Assembly: GCF_002884445.1 (NCBI RefSeq)
Contig: NZ_KZ614144.1
Location: 661,272-725,271 of the forward strand
Reading direction: 5' to 3'
DNA: 64,000 nucleotides
From: Paenibacillus castaneae
GTDB taxonomy: Bacteria; Bacillota; Bacilli; Paenibacillales; Paenibacillaceae
Below the pieces are notes generated by a model, which did not search any database, was not told the origin of the DNA, and worked only from the letters and a program-made list of their open reading frames with translations. How positions within the stretch are numbered: position 1 is the stretch's first letter; the number at the start of each line of letters is the position of its first letter. The translations under genes and the position numbers were made by a program. Below are positions 42,719 to 51,716 of this stretch, in pieces.

Positions 42719-43261
42719 ATGTTAAAATTTTGGAGAGAGCATAAAATCGCTGGTTTATTAGTCACTATCGTCCGGATTGTAGCTGGGATTGCATGGCTAA
42801 CCGCCGGATGGCATAAGCTTACGGGAGCAAAGCCTTTCGATGCAACGGGTTTCCTCAATGCAGCTGTTAACAACCCGGTGATCGATAAAGCTACAGGCGG
42901 CGCGCTTTACCCAACCTACACTGCTTTTCTAGAAAACTTTGCACTGCCGAACATTAAGATCATCAACTTCGCCATTCCTTGGGGAGAATTTCTTGTAGGA
43001 CTTGGACTCATCCTTGGTACACTGACTGTCACCGCCGCATTCTTCGGAGTTTTGATGAACTTCATGTTTATGTTCGCCGGTACTGTAAGCACTAACCCTT
43101 GGCTGCTGCTTCTTGGAATGATTGTCATCTTCGCTGGCGCTAATGCAGGCCGCTTCGGACTAGACCGTTTCGTCCTTCCGCTTATGCACAAAGGACTCGA
43201 TAATCTCTTCCACCGCAAGCCAAAAAACAAGGCAATGGATGCGGGATTGTTAGTTAAATAA
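42719..43261 (+). CDS. DoxX family membrane protein
   Basis: The 180-residue protein has four membrane helices and the DoxX pattern: IVRIVAGIAWLTAGWHKL at the start, FAIPWGEFLVGLGLILG in the middle and a C-terminal FAGANAGRFGLDRFVLP. DoxX proteins are linked to thiosulfate or quinone redox and to oxidative stress. ATG 42719 follows GAGTGAGGA; the frame also starts at TTG 42704. An FNR/CRP-type site at 42485 suggests that oxygen or redox state controls it. Confidence 0.87.
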   Translation: MLKFWREHKIAGLLVTIVRIVAGIAWLTAGWHKLTGAKPFDATGFLNAAVNNPVIDKATGGALYPTYTAFLENFALPNIKIINFAIPWGEFLVGLGLILGTLTVTAAFFGVLMNFMFMFAGTVSTNPWLLLLGMIVIFAGANAGRFGLDRFVLPLMHKGLDNLFHRKPKNKAMDAGLLVK

Positions 43262-43296
43262 CCTCACATTATGAAGGACCCTTAGATTAAACCCTT

Positions 43297-43329
43297 AGTA
43301 AAGCCAGCCCACATCGGGCTGGCTTTACT
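43297..43329 (+). terminator. Strong hairpin after doxX
   Basis: AGTAAAGCCAGCCC (43297-43310) and GGGCTGGCTTTACT (43316-43329) form a perfect 14-bp stem with an ACATC loop. No T-run follows, so it may protect the 3' end or act as a partial terminator. Confidence 0.6.
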
Positions 43330-43418
43330 GCTGGCTAGATGATGTATAACTTGAGGAACACCACTAGAATCCGAGACCTTCCGTTCCCTTTTTCGTATAA
43401 AAATAGGAGATAAGCATT

Positions 43419-44159
43419 TTGAAACGAATGGAGGAGCTGCAATTGCGTCTGGTCTTAGAGAATATCGTCAAGCGATTTGAGGATAAACAAGTGCTTCAAG
43501 GAGCCGGGTTCACCTTTGAGAAAGGGAAGATATATGGGCTGCTAGGCCGCAATGGGGCAGGCAAGACGACGTTGTTCGACTGTCTGAGCGGAGAGAAGGG
43601 CATGGATGATGGACAGGTGCTGCTGGAAGAGAATGGCCGGACGCGGAAGCTAAGCGATCGGGATGTTGGGTATGTGTATTCGCTGCCGATTCTGCCCGAG
43701 TTTCTGACGGGTTATGAGTTTGTGAAGTTTTTTATGGAAATTAACCGGGACAAGCTGCAGATGGAGCAGGGGATTGACGATTATTTTGACATGATGAGCA
43801 TGACAACGGAGGATCGCCACCGGCTGATTAAAGGTTACTCGCACGGAATGAAGAATAAGCTGCAGATGCTGCTATTTCTCATAACGAAGCCGCCAGTCAT
43901 TCTGCTCGATGAGCCGCTCACCTCCTTTGATGTCATTGTTGCTCTGGAAATGAAGAATATGTTAAGGGAAATGAAGCGTGACCATATTCTGATTTTCTCC
44001 ACGCATATTCTGCAATTGGCCTCGGATCTATGTGATGAGCTGGTTGTATTGAACAAAGGGGAATTGTCCGCTGTTCCGTCAGAGCTGCTGCACAGCGCGG
44101 AATTCGAGCAATCCGTCATTAACCTGCTGAAGGATGAAACCCATGCTGAGAACCCTTAA
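43419..44159 (+). CDS. ABC transporter ATP-binding protein
   Basis: The 246-residue ATPase has Walker A GRNGAGKT, a signature-like KGYSHGMKNKL, Walker B VILLDEPLTSFD and H-loop FSTHI. The signature is the ABC-2/YtrB-like form SHGMKxKL. It works with the 535-residue membrane protein encoded at 44143, overlapping by 17 bp. The start may be TTG 43419 or TTG 43443; each has a GGAG upstream. Substrate unknown. Confidence 0.87.
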   Translation: MKRMEELQLRLVLENIVKRFEDKQVLQGAGFTFEKGKIYGLLGRNGAGKTTLFDCLSGEKGMDDGQVLLEENGRTRKLSDRDVGYVYSLPILPEFLTGYEFVKFFMEINRDKLQMEQGIDDYFDMMSMTTEDRHRLIKGYSHGMKNKLQMLLFLITKPPVILLDEPLTSFDVIVALEMKNMLREMKRDHILIFSTHILQLASDLCDELVVLNKGELSAVPSELLHSAEFEQSVINLLKDETHAENP

Positions 44160-45750
44160 TACACTGCTTGCTATTCGCATATCCATTACGGCAAATCTGC
44201 TCATTTATTACATTCAGAAGCTGCCGCTGATCGGTAAGCTAGTGCGGGACAGCTTCTACGGTAATTTGGATTTCAAAAAGATCATTACTGTCATTGCGCT
44301 ACTGTTCACTCAGCTATGGGGAGTAATGCTCCGATTTATATATCTAGGGATGCTTATATACTTACCTGTAATCGGATTAGGAGAGGGATTGTCAGAGGAG
44401 GATCAGCTGAAGCAGTTTGTACATATATTTACCGTCATTAGCTTTGTGGTGGCAGCCGTCAGCAGCGCTTCTGTGCTTGAACCAAAGCGGGAGAAATATG
44501 TAGCTGTTAAACTGATGAGATTGTCTGGGGCGAGATATATGCAGGCTTCACTTGGATATCGTTATGTAACTTTTATGGTGTATCTACTGCCAGCCATGCT
44601 TGTATTCGGTACACTCTTGGGAGCCTCTATTATAGAAGCGGTTCTTCTAACGATATTGATCACGCTATGGCGAATTCTAGTGGAATATGCACATCTCAAG
44701 CTTTTTGAGAAAACCGGCGTTGTATTGATTAAACATACCGCCCTCGTCTGGAGCGTCATTCTACTGGGATATGCTGCTGCGTATTTGCCGCTTCTGCTGG
44801 GCAAGGTTCTATCAACGGATTCGTTTCTTCTGAGCCTGCCTGCCAGTATCGTTATTACCGCTGGTGGCCTGTTCGCAGCTATTCGGCTGGCCCGTTATTC
44901 TGATTACAGAGCAGTTGTTGATGCCGCAACCAAAAGAGATGACCCTCTGCTGGATCTGGGTCGTATGATGACGGAAGCTCAGAAGAAGAGTGTCAAGTCG
45001 AAGGATAGCGACTATACCGTGAACCTGAACGAGCAGGACAAGCTTAAAACAAAGGAAGGCTATGGTTATCTGAACGCGCTCTTCTTCCTCAGACATCGCA
45101 GCCTGATCAGCAGCCCTATTAACAAGCGATTAGCTATCATCGGTGCTTTCGGAGTGGTGGGCGTCATTCTCATGATCCTATTCCGTGAGCAGTTAGAGGA
45201 CCAGAAATGGAGTTTGGAGAAGATCTTCCCATTCTTGATTCTGATTATGTACTTCATGTCCATAGGAGAGAATATATGCAAAGCTATATTCTATAATTGC
45301 GATCTTAGCCTGATGAGGTACAGCTTCTATCGCAGCGCGGTCTATGAGCACTTTCTGATTCGACTAAGAAGAGTGATGAGTTTGAACCTGGGGATTGCCG
45401 CCGCTCTTGGGGTGTCACTGACAGCTATCACCGCAGCTGCAGGAGAGGAGTGGCTGAGTACAGAGCTGCTCATGCTTTGGGTCTGCGTTATTTCGCTGTC
45501 TGCTTTTTTCAGCGTGCATCATTTGTTTATGTATTATATTTTCCAACCGTATTCCACGGAGCTTAATATGAAAAACCCGCTGTACTTCATCGTGAACATG
45601 GTCGTATCGTTCGCGGGCGGAATTAGCATTATACTGAGGGTACCGGCGGTTTCATTTACTGTTATTATATTTGCTGTGACGCTGATTTACCTGGCTGTTG
45701 CGCTTATTCTTGTACGTAAGTATGGGGCGAGGACGTTTCGGGTGAAGTAA
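44143..45750 (+). CDS. ABC transporter membrane subunit, large
   Basis: The 535-residue protein has about 12 hydrophobic segments and no ATPase motifs. It partners the ATPase gene it overlaps. The arrangement resembles the YtrB/EcsB-type or ABC-2 exporters of Firmicutes. ATG 44143 has AGGA nine bases upstream; an ATG at 44134 lies within that site. Downstream there is no terminator, only a gene remnant (45766). Confidence 0.8.
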   Translation: MLRTLNTLLAIRISITANLLIYYIQKLPLIGKLVRDSFYGNLDFKKIITVIALLFTQLWGVMLRFIYLGMLIYLPVIGLGEGLSEEDQLKQFVHIFTVISFVVAAVSSASVLEPKREKYVAVKLMRLSGARYMQASLGYRYVTFMVYLLPAMLVFGTLLGASIIEAVLLTILITLWRILVEYAHLKLFEKTGVVLIKHTALVWSVILLGYAAAYLPLLLGKVLSTDSFLLSLPASIVITAGGLFAAIRLARYSDYRAVVDAATKRDDPLLDLGRMMTEAQKKSVKSKDSDYTVNLNEQDKLKTKEGYGYLNALFFLRHRSLISSPINKRLAIIGAFGVVGVILMILFREQLEDQKWSLEKIFPFLILIMYFMSIGENICKAIFYNCDLSLMRYSFYRSAVYEHFLIRLRRVMSLNLGIAAALGVSLTAITAAAGEEWLSTELLMLWVCVISLSAFFSVHHLFMYYIFQPYSTELNMKNPLYFIVNMVVSFAGGISIILRVPAVSFTVIIFAVTLIYLAVALILVRKYGARTFRVK

Positions 45751-45765
45751 ACGTTAGGGTAATAT

Positions 45766-45936
45766 TTAAGACTGCTATGCGTAAGGTACTCGGCGGAGTG
45801 GCTTTATAACAGATACTCTTCACATATTGAAAATATATTTGATAAACTAACTGGAGAGTCTGAAACAAAAATTAGATTTCAATCAATTGAAAAGAATGAG
45901 TATTTTCCAATGGGAGGACAGAACGGGCAGTATTGA
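45766..45936 (+). pseudogene. C-terminal gene remnant
   Basis: An open frame after TAA 45760-45762 ends in TGA at 45934 and reads like a true protein tail (RYSSHIENIFDKLTGE and SIEKNEYFPMGGQNGQY). It has no start or ribosome site and no counterpart in the window. The base use is AT-rich. I take it as the last 55 or so codons of a deleted gene. The rest of 45751-46143 has nothing else but the minus-strand terminator at 46039. Confidence 0.4.
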
Positions 45937-46038
45937 ACCTAAATGAATCTAAATAGCTATTAATACAAACTGAATCCCTTGGATATAGGAGTGAATTTGA
46001 TAGCAGGAGTAATTGAAGTAACTAGGTTTATTATCTTC

Positions 46039-46077
46039 AAAAAAAACGACCAGATACAGTACAAACTGAATCTGGTC
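46039..46077 (-). terminator. Terminator of the four-gene unknown cassette
   Basis: On the minus strand GACCAGAT and ATCTGGTC form an 8-bp stem with a 14-base loop, followed by G and eight T (46039-46046 are A on the plus strand). It lies 67 bp after the last gene of the cassette. Confidence 0.85.
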
Positions 46078-46143
46078 CGCGGCTGATTTATAACTTTTTC
46101 CCACACTACACTAGCTACCGTATCTTTAACTAATTGTTGCCGA

Positions 46144-47064
46144 TTATTGCAATATAAGATCAATCTTTTGGGCCAGCGTCAGCCGATTATCGTTGTAATA
46201 AGTCACTTCATTATAGGACTGCTCGCCCAGATGATATTTAATTGTAAATTCAGTAACAGGCGGATCTATGGAATATTGTTCATTTTCATTGAGAAAGTCC
46301 AGAATGTGAAGTAACGCTTGTTGCGGATTACTATAGCCTTTCAGATTTACATAGTTATCCGACGCCTCAATCCATATGACATAATAGCATTGCTCCAACG
46401 GCGCTTCAAATAACATGAAAACGACAGGGAAATATTCAGAGTGAATACGCAAAATTGTTTTTTGACGAAAAGCTACCAATTTTTCATATTCGGGATTCTC
46501 TTCAAGCTCTTCCCATGCCTCATCCCCTGGATCGGTAGTCAATTCATCCAAATAGCTCTCCATAATTTCACGTAGACTGGCTATTTCTACCTTCATATGT
46601 TGCTCCTCCTTTTTTTCTGCTAAAGTAACTGCAGCTTGTTGACTCTGCCCGAACTTCTGTATGTATTCAATCATTTGTGCAAGTTCACTTTGAATGCTCG
46701 TTATAACATCTTGGGACAGTCCTTCTTTCAATTCGATTCCTTTACAAAACATCCGGCAATACGCTATAAGTTGTGTTCGAAATTTCAATCCATTTTTTGC
46801 ATTGCTTTTAAAGCTTTCTAATCGGATTTTCCTAAGGTCAATGAGCTTGCGCTTGATGTCAATTTGCAAATTAAAGTATTCTTCTTCTTCCATTAGAGAC
46901 AATTCGAGTTCATTCTTTTCAGATCTTGGTTTCTGACACAATGCAATCAAAGCTTTGCTGCCATCCTCCAGAATGGATATGAGCTCCTTTTTTTGCAGAC
47001 CTGCTCTTCCAGCTACCATGCTCTGAACAAACTCATGCGGATTGCGTGTACTATTCCATATCAT
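46144..47064 (-). CDS. Unknown protein, gene 4 of a four-gene cassette
   Basis: The 306-residue protein matches no family I recognise. The N-terminal 190 residues are mostly charged helices (ILEDGSKALIALCQ, EEEEYFNLQIDIKRKLIDL) that could form coiled coils, with a Lys/Glu-rich middle. The C-terminal 110 residues appear alpha/beta (EQCYYVIWIEASDNYVNLKG, FTIKYHLGEQSYNEVTYY). No signal peptide or membrane segment. GAGGAG lies nine bases before the ATG, which is 2 bp after the preceding gene. It is the largest protein of the cassette and probably the effector or scaffold, but that is a guess. Confidence 0.7.
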   Translation of the reverse strand: MIWNSTRNPHEFVQSMVAGRAGLQKKELISILEDGSKALIALCQKPRSEKNELELSLMEEEEYFNLQIDIKRKLIDLRKIRLESFKSNAKNGLKFRTQLIAYCRMFCKGIELKEGLSQDVITSIQSELAQMIEYIQKFGQSQQAAVTLAEKKEEQHMKVEIASLREIMESYLDELTTDPGDEAWEELEENPEYEKLVAFRQKTILRIHSEYFPVVFMLFEAPLEQCYYVIWIEASDNYVNLKGYSNPQQALLHILDFLNENEQYSIDPPVTEFTIKYHLGEQSYNEVTYYNDNRLTLAQKIDLILQ

Positions 47065-47066
47065 AC

Positions 47067-47381
47067 TTAATAGCTCCTCACATCATCTCTATTATTTCCA
47101 TCGATAGGTATCAGGATTGTAACAATATCTCCAGGCTGCATCAAGTCGTTTGGTGAAAACCTCCATTCAAGCTCAACCGGGCATTCACGTTCAAAAAAGT
47201 CAACAATTGACGTTATAGCTATAAGGGAGCTGCTGCTGTGACCAACCAGTTTTAATCTGACCTTGAACCGACTTATTAAGCTCCATGCCCGGGTGAGACT
47301 ACGGCTGTCCTTTTCCGGAGTTATGCGGTGATTTGGATCAACATGAAATAGGACCGCCTCAGATTGTAAACTACTATTCAT
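47067..47381 (-). CDS. Unknown small protein, gene 3 of a four-gene cassette
   Basis: The 104-residue protein is soluble and looks like a small alpha/beta fold: FKVRLKLVGHSSSSLIAI, then FFERECPVELEW and DIVTILIPID at the end. No family recognised. ATG 47381 overlaps the stop of gene 2 (ATGAATAG), which points to translational coupling; an in-frame ATG at 47408 has no ribosome site. The conserved-looking GHSSSS could be a ligand loop. Confidence 0.6.
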   Translation of the reverse strand: MNSSLQSEAVLFHVDPNHRITPEKDSRSLTRAWSLISRFKVRLKLVGHSSSSLIAITSIVDFFERECPVELEWRFSPNDLMQPGDIVTILIPIDGNNRDDVRSY

Positions 47382-48009
47382 ATTCAGGGAATACGAGCTG
47401 GTCGTCATACAACTGTGTGAGAAACCTTTGCTCGTTAGATGAGCATAGCCAGCCGTTATGGAATAAAGAGGTGATCCCTGTTTCGACTAATCGGATCAAT
47501 GAATCCAAGCTTCTTAGCGCTTCGCACAATTTTTCGAAATGGATATCATAGGGGATAGGGCTCATGTTGTTATTCATCCAAGCATTAAGGTTCCTGCGAA
47601 GGCAATCAAGTTCAAATACATAATCGTGCATCAGGCTCTCTAGCTTGTGACTGTTGCCGAGCCATTCCATCAGGCTATTAGACAAGATAACCAGTTCTCC
47701 CAAATAATCTGCATTCTTAGCTAGCAAAACACAGCGGGCCTGTTGCTTGATATTTGGAGGCAGATCATCCTCTGAAATATCCTCCACGTACCACAGCACT
47801 TGATCCCAGCGAGAAAAAACCTCGGAATCAACATGTCTTTGACTATCGATCTTATCCATCATATACTCATTCAGAGCTGACAACGCTAACGATGAATGCT
47901 GTTCGGACAAACTCGAAATAATTACCTTTAAGTTCTTTTGCTCCGTCGCCCAAACATCCTGCATTGTTTTTGGCTTGAATTCCTTGGGATGCCCATTTGT
48001 AAGAGCCAT
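47374..48009 (-). CDS. Unknown helical protein, gene 2 of a four-gene cassette
   Basis: The 211-residue protein is predicted to be almost all helical, rich in Leu, Asp and Glu (for example LVILSNSLMEWLGNSHKLES and IHFEKLCEALRSLDSLIRL). No family recognised, no membrane segment. The chosen ATG 48009 has GAGGAGG 13 bases upstream. A longer form from ATG 48048 would overlap gene 1 by 17 bp but lacks a ribosome site. The stop codon overlaps the gene 3 start. Confidence 0.6.
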   Translation of the reverse strand: MALTNGHPKEFKPKTMQDVWATEQKNLKVIISSLSEQHSSLALSALNEYMMDKIDSQRHVDSEVFSRWDQVLWYVEDISEDDLPPNIKQQARCVLLAKNADYLGELVILSNSLMEWLGNSHKLESLMHDYVFELDCLRRNLNAWMNNNMSPIPYDIHFEKLCEALRSLDSLIRLVETGITSLFHNGWLCSSNEQRFLTQLYDDQLVFPEYE

Positions 48010-48031
48010 CTGTGTATGTAATCCTCCTCTG

Positions 48032-48553
48032 TTAAATAGCGATCTCATAAATAATGCAGTTCTCTGCCAGTTTCATAATCTGCTCATCTGTGAACAAATG
48101 AAGCTTATTACCACAAACGGAAGTTAGCATTTGTACCACAATGTTGCCGCTGGCTAATGCGGGTATAAACAATTGTGGATTTGACTCAAGCTGCCGCTGA
48201 TACTCATCCTGCAGATGGCTGTAATCTAGCTCAAGCTCGAGCTTATGATTAATATTCGAGATTAGATTCTTCATCACATCGTAGAAACGGGAACCCATGC
48301 CATATTGTTTGTTGCCCTTACAATACAAGGCCTCTTCTTGCGTTAGAGCAGATAATGCCCAAGCCATCCTCTTGTGAAACGACTTACCTGCCTTGCTTAA
48401 TCCAACCTCCTTCCAAATTTGTGAATTTTCACTTAGCGTTGCACACAAGTCTCGAACGTTAATACCGTAAGTCTGATAGTCCTTGACTGCTAGAATTGTG
48501 TTTAAAATAAGGTACTGTAATTGGATGGATACACATTTATGATTGCTTATCAT
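48032..48553 (-). CDS. Winged-helix-like protein, gene 1 of a four-gene cassette
   Basis: The 173-residue protein starts with a region that resembles the Mrr N-terminal winged helix: LQYLILNTILAVKDYQTYGI, then SFHKRMAWALSALTQEEALY followed by GNKQYGMGSRFYDVM. This could bind DNA and make it the regulator of the cassette. The C-terminal 80 residues are unassigned. ATG 48553 is eight bases after AAAGGA; an ATG at 48559 abuts it. It is divergent from the DUF1349 gene at 48805. Confidence 0.6.
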   Translation of the reverse strand: MISNHKCVSIQLQYLILNTILAVKDYQTYGINVRDLCATLSENSQIWKEVGLSKAGKSFHKRMAWALSALTQEEALYCKGNKQYGMGSRFYDVMKNLISNINHKLELELDYSHLQDEYQRQLESNPQLFIPALASGNIVVQMLTSVCGNKLHLFTDEQIMKLAENCIIYEIAI

Positions 48554-48804
48554 TGTCATCTTCCTTTAATATATTTCAGCAGTCTTTTTGCGTCATATAC
48601 TGTAATACTGCCGATGTATTCACTATACAAGTGATATGCCGTTTAAAAGCTGAATTCCCCTTATCCCCCTTATTGCACCCGAACTCGCGCATCGTTGAAA
48701 TATAGTCGTACGTAACATAAAATTGGAATTCCCCTCTCTAAAAATGATATAATTTGCATATTGTGGAATTTTTTTATTCTATCAGAACAGGGAGTGGATG
48801 TAGG

Positions 48805-49416
48805 TTGGTGAATTTATTTGAAAATGGTTTAAAGCAAACGGTGATTTCCGATTTGAAATGGATGAATGAACCTCATACATGGGCATTTGATGATAGTAAA
48901 GCACTGCTTATTTCAGCACCGGCGATGGGAGATTTCTTCATTAATCCATCCGGAGAAGAGGTTAAGTCATCTGCGCCATTCCTCTATACGACCGTGCAAG
49001 GTGATTTCGTCATGACGACTCGCGTGAGCGTTGAAATGAAGGAGCAATATGATTCCGGGTGTCTGATGGTGATGGCGGATGGCCAAAACTGGGCGAAGCT
49101 TTGCAATGAGTTTTTTGCAGCAAAGCGTTCCATAATAAGCGTTGTGACCAAAGGAGACTCCGATGATTGCATTTCGGGAGAAGCAGGTACCTTAAAGCCG
49201 TATTTGAGAGTAGCTAGATCGGGAGATTGCTTTGCGTTTCATTATTCTGTTGACGCTCAAAACTGGAATCTGGTGCGTTACTTCGGAATGAAATGTCCGG
49301 GCGAGCTGAAGGCGGGCGTAGTTGCGCAATCGCCAATTGGCAAGGGTTGCGAGGTCGTTTTTGAGAATTTAACCTTTTCCCGTCAGGAGCAGAAAGATAT
49401 TCGCATCGTCGAATAA
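48805..49416 (+). CDS. DUF1349 family protein
   Basis: The 203-residue protein shows the DUF1349 concanavalin-like beta sandwich: LKWMNEPHTWAFDD, DFFINPSGEEVKSSAPFLY and CLMVMADGQNWAKLCNE. The family is widespread in soil bacteria and may bind carbohydrates; no catalytic residues are known. TTG 48805 is about ten bases after GGAG, and GTG 48808 is an alternative. The frame opens upstream to 48754 but the extra residues are not family-like. 49417-49670 downstream holds no gene that I can support. Confidence 0.82.
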   Translation: MVNLFENGLKQTVISDLKWMNEPHTWAFDDSKALLISAPAMGDFFINPSGEEVKSSAPFLYTTVQGDFVMTTRVSVEMKEQYDSGCLMVMADGQNWAKLCNEFFAAKRSIISVVTKGDSDDCISGEAGTLKPYLRVARSGDCFAFHYSVDAQNWNLVRYFGMKCPGELKAGVVAQSPIGKGCEVVFENLTFSRQEQKDIRIVE

Positions 49417-49685
49417 AGAGGTGGATTTGTCGGGTTTACACATAGAAGGATGCCAGATGTAAGTGTTAATGATCAATGGAATACTAATCGAACAGTTGTT
49501 GGATGCATATGCACGCACTTAGAATATATAGAAGGCCAGACGCGGGATTTGATAACCCCGTAGTACTGGTCTTTGCTGTGTTAAGAGCAGTGAAAGAAAA
49601 TTTTTTGATCTAACCCCCGTATCTCTACGCTGCTATTTTCCGTTATAGTAAAGGAAGGAAAATACAAATAATGGAGGGATCGCTA

Positions 49686-50108
49686 TTGGGCAAAATCGTC
49701 AGCAAGATCAGCGGAATCTTTATCCCCGTTACAGATATGGAACGCTCGACAGAATGGTACATAAGAGTATTCAACCTGGAGGTAATTCAAACTTCCGATG
49801 TATGCACGGGGCTTGCCTTTCCGGATGAAGCGACTTATATCAACCTGTGGAAAGTCGAGCGGCCTCAGCCGATGCAGTTCAACACTGGGGCGTATAAAAT
49901 TCCCTACTACAACTTCGAATCATTCGATATCGAATACTCGCATGCCGCTTTGATCGAGAAAGGTATTGAAGTGATGCCGATCGAGAATAGCGACGGGGTT
50001 CGATTCTTTGATTGCCTGGATCCGGACTGCAACCTGATCGGGATCGTCGAAGAATTGCCAAGCTCTGATGCTTACTACGCACATAAGCGGAAGTATCGGA
50101 AGGATTGA
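49686..50108 (+). CDS. VOC family protein, first gene of a VOC-sigma-VOC operon
   Basis: The 140-residue protein has SGIFIPVTDMERSTEWYIRV at the N-terminus and FFDCLDPDCNLIGIVEE at the C-terminus, both typical of the VOC fold. Ligand unknown. TTG 49686 has GGAGGG eight bases upstream; ATG 49671 sits on that site. Its stop overlaps the TTG start of the sigma-factor gene by 4 bp, so it is translationally linked. Confidence 0.85.
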   Translation: MGKIVSKISGIFIPVTDMERSTEWYIRVFNLEVIQTSDVCTGLAFPDEATYINLWKVERPQPMQFNTGAYKIPYYNFESFDIEYSHAALIEKGIEVMPIENSDGVRFFDCLDPDCNLIGIVEELPSSDAYYAHKRKYRKD

Positions 50109-50869
50109 CAGATATGACGCGTCAGCCGATCGATGCAGCATTCGAGGCATTAACATTGCCGCTCGAGCCAGAGCTGCGCAGGTATTGCAGGAACTTGGCG
50201 GGTTCAGAATGGGACGGCGACGATCTGTTCCAAGAGACGATTATCAAGGCGTTTCGCAGGTTCCGAAGATGGCCGGAGCGTGAGATGAGCAAGCCCTATA
50301 TGTACCGCATCGCAGCTAACGCATGGTTCGATATTTGCCGAAGGCGCAAAATCGCATTCCTGCCGGAGTTTCTGACCGATCAAGTCGATCTATCCTACGC
50401 GGATTGGAGCAAGTATGACATCCGTGAATCATTGGAAGTGTTAATGGATGCGCTTGAGCCGAGGCAGGCGGCGTTAATCGTATTAACGGACGTATTCGGT
50501 TTTTCGCCCACGGACACCGCGAGTGCGCTAGGCCAGCCCATAACAGCAATCAAAGCTGCACTTCACAGGGCGCGGAAACGGCTCAAGAAAGCAGCTGATA
50601 GACATATTCATTTACTGACGGATGTAGATCATGTTGTGGAAGCGTCATCCAAATCAAAGGCTGATGCGGAGTTGTTAGAAGCGTTCGTGCAAGCGTTCCG
50701 GAGCGCAGATGCGAAATCGATGTTCCGTACTTACCGCGATCTGTCCGACATTGGTGTGAAAATTGATCGTGTGCATTTCATGCATGGGCGTGCCTGGTTT
50801 TATTTCAAGGATCCGGATGGCAATGTGTTAACTGTGAGTTCACCATTAATCAAACAATCGGAGGCATGA
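50105..50869 (+). CDS. ECF-type RNA polymerase sigma factor
   Basis: The 254-residue protein has sigma region 2 (WDGDDLFQETIIKAFRRF, about 35-100) and region 4 (ALEPRQAALIVLTDVFGFS...LGQPITAIKAALHRARKRL, about 120-170). A C-terminal extension of about 80 residues follows, ending VHFMHGRAWFYFKDPDGNV. Extensions of this sort in ECF sigmas are often NTF2/SnoaL-like ligand domains. No anti-sigma gene is present; the adjacent VOC proteins are the only candidates for a partner. The TTG start overlaps the upstream gene. Confidence 0.87.
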   Translation: MTDMTRQPIDAAFEALTLPLEPELRRYCRNLAGSEWDGDDLFQETIIKAFRRFRRWPEREMSKPYMYRIAANAWFDICRRRKIAFLPEFLTDQVDLSYADWSKYDIRESLEVLMDALEPRQAALIVLTDVFGFSPTDTASALGQPITAIKAALHRARKRLKKAADRHIHLLTDVDHVVEASSKSKADAELLEAFVQAFRSADAKSMFRTYRDLSDIGVKIDRVHFMHGRAWFYFKDPDGNVLTVSSPLIKQSEA

Positions 50870-50873
50870 TCAT

Positions 50874-51251
50874 ATGGGCAAACCATCATTTTTTGGCGTA
50901 GGGATATTTGTTCCGGTAAGCAACCTGGAGCACTCCACAAAGTGGTATAAGGAGATGCTGGGATTCGAGATTACCCATCGCGATGAATCGAACGCTACGG
51001 TGATGATGATGAACGATTACAAAATCATCTTCTGTCTCGTGCTCTCATTTGATATCGAGCAACGGCCTTTCCCAAGGAACAATTACCAAGTCGAGCAATA
51101 TTTCAATTTTCATACCGAAGATGTGGATGGAGCTTATCGGACTCTGAAGGAAAAGGGGGCCGACATTGGGGAAATTGAAAGCTTTGACGATGGCATTCGC
51201 GGCTTTCCTCTTTACGATCCTGACGGGAATAAGTACGGCGTCGTGCATTGA
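50874..51251 (+). CDS. VOC family protein, third gene of a VOC-sigma-VOC operon
   Basis: The 125-residue protein has the VOC pattern GVGIFVPVSNLEHSTKWYKE at the start and FPLYDPDGNKYGVVH at the end. It resembles the product of 49686 in its opening. GGAGG just upstream (50860-50866) fixes the ATG. It lies 4 bp after the sigma gene. Confidence 0.87.
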   Translation: MGKPSFFGVGIFVPVSNLEHSTKWYKEMLGFEITHRDESNATVMMMNDYKIIFCLVLSFDIEQRPFPRNNYQVEQYFNFHTEDVDGAYRTLKEKGADIGEIESFDDGIRGFPLYDPDGNKYGVVH

Positions 51252-51353
51252 TATCGATTTTGAATACAGAGCATTTGGGGTGCAAAGCTGGTATTATAGT
51301 GTTATTAATAATAATTCGAGCTGTCTTTGTTAGAACAATATTGGAGGTATCTC

Positions 51354-51662
51354 ATGAGTCAACGTTATCGAATTACAAGAGCATTTCAGGAAAATGGAAA
51401 TTCATCGCAAACCATATCTTTGGAAGAGTGTAAACAGTATTTCTCGTCCAAGCCTGACTTTTCCTATACATCCGTTTTTACGGTTGCGGGCGCTACCACC
51501 ATGTCTATTGAGGGGGATTTCTTTATGTGGAGCTATGATAATACAAAAATCCCATTTAGGCATTATCAGGGTGATATATACGTATCCGGTACTAATAAAG
51601 CTGTGATTCCTATAATGATTGAGGTTGCGAGTGAATTAGAAGCGGATGTGCTGGAAGAATAA
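51354..51662 (+). CDS. Hypothetical 102-residue protein
   Basis: GGAGGT seven to eight bases before ATG 51354 supports a real gene. The product is soluble, with no signal or membrane segment. It appears beta-rich (TSVFTVAGATTMSIEGDFFM and IPFRHYQGDIYVSG). I do not recognise a family. It stands between the VOC-sigma operon and a GNAT gene, all on the plus strand. Confidence 0.65.
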   Translation: MSQRYRITRAFQENGNSSQTISLEECKQYFSSKPDFSYTSVFTVAGATTMSIEGDFFMWSYDNTKIPFRHYQGDIYVSGTNKAVIPIMIEVASELEADVLEE

Positions 51663-51716
51663 TTTTCTCTACCAGACACCCCATTTCAATACAGTTGTTG
51701 TTGGGGGATGAACGTA

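Noticed and set aside
49452..49563. Open frame of 37 codons starting MPDVSVNDQ
   Set aside because: No ribosome site at proper distance, no recognisable family and no neighbour link; probably chance.
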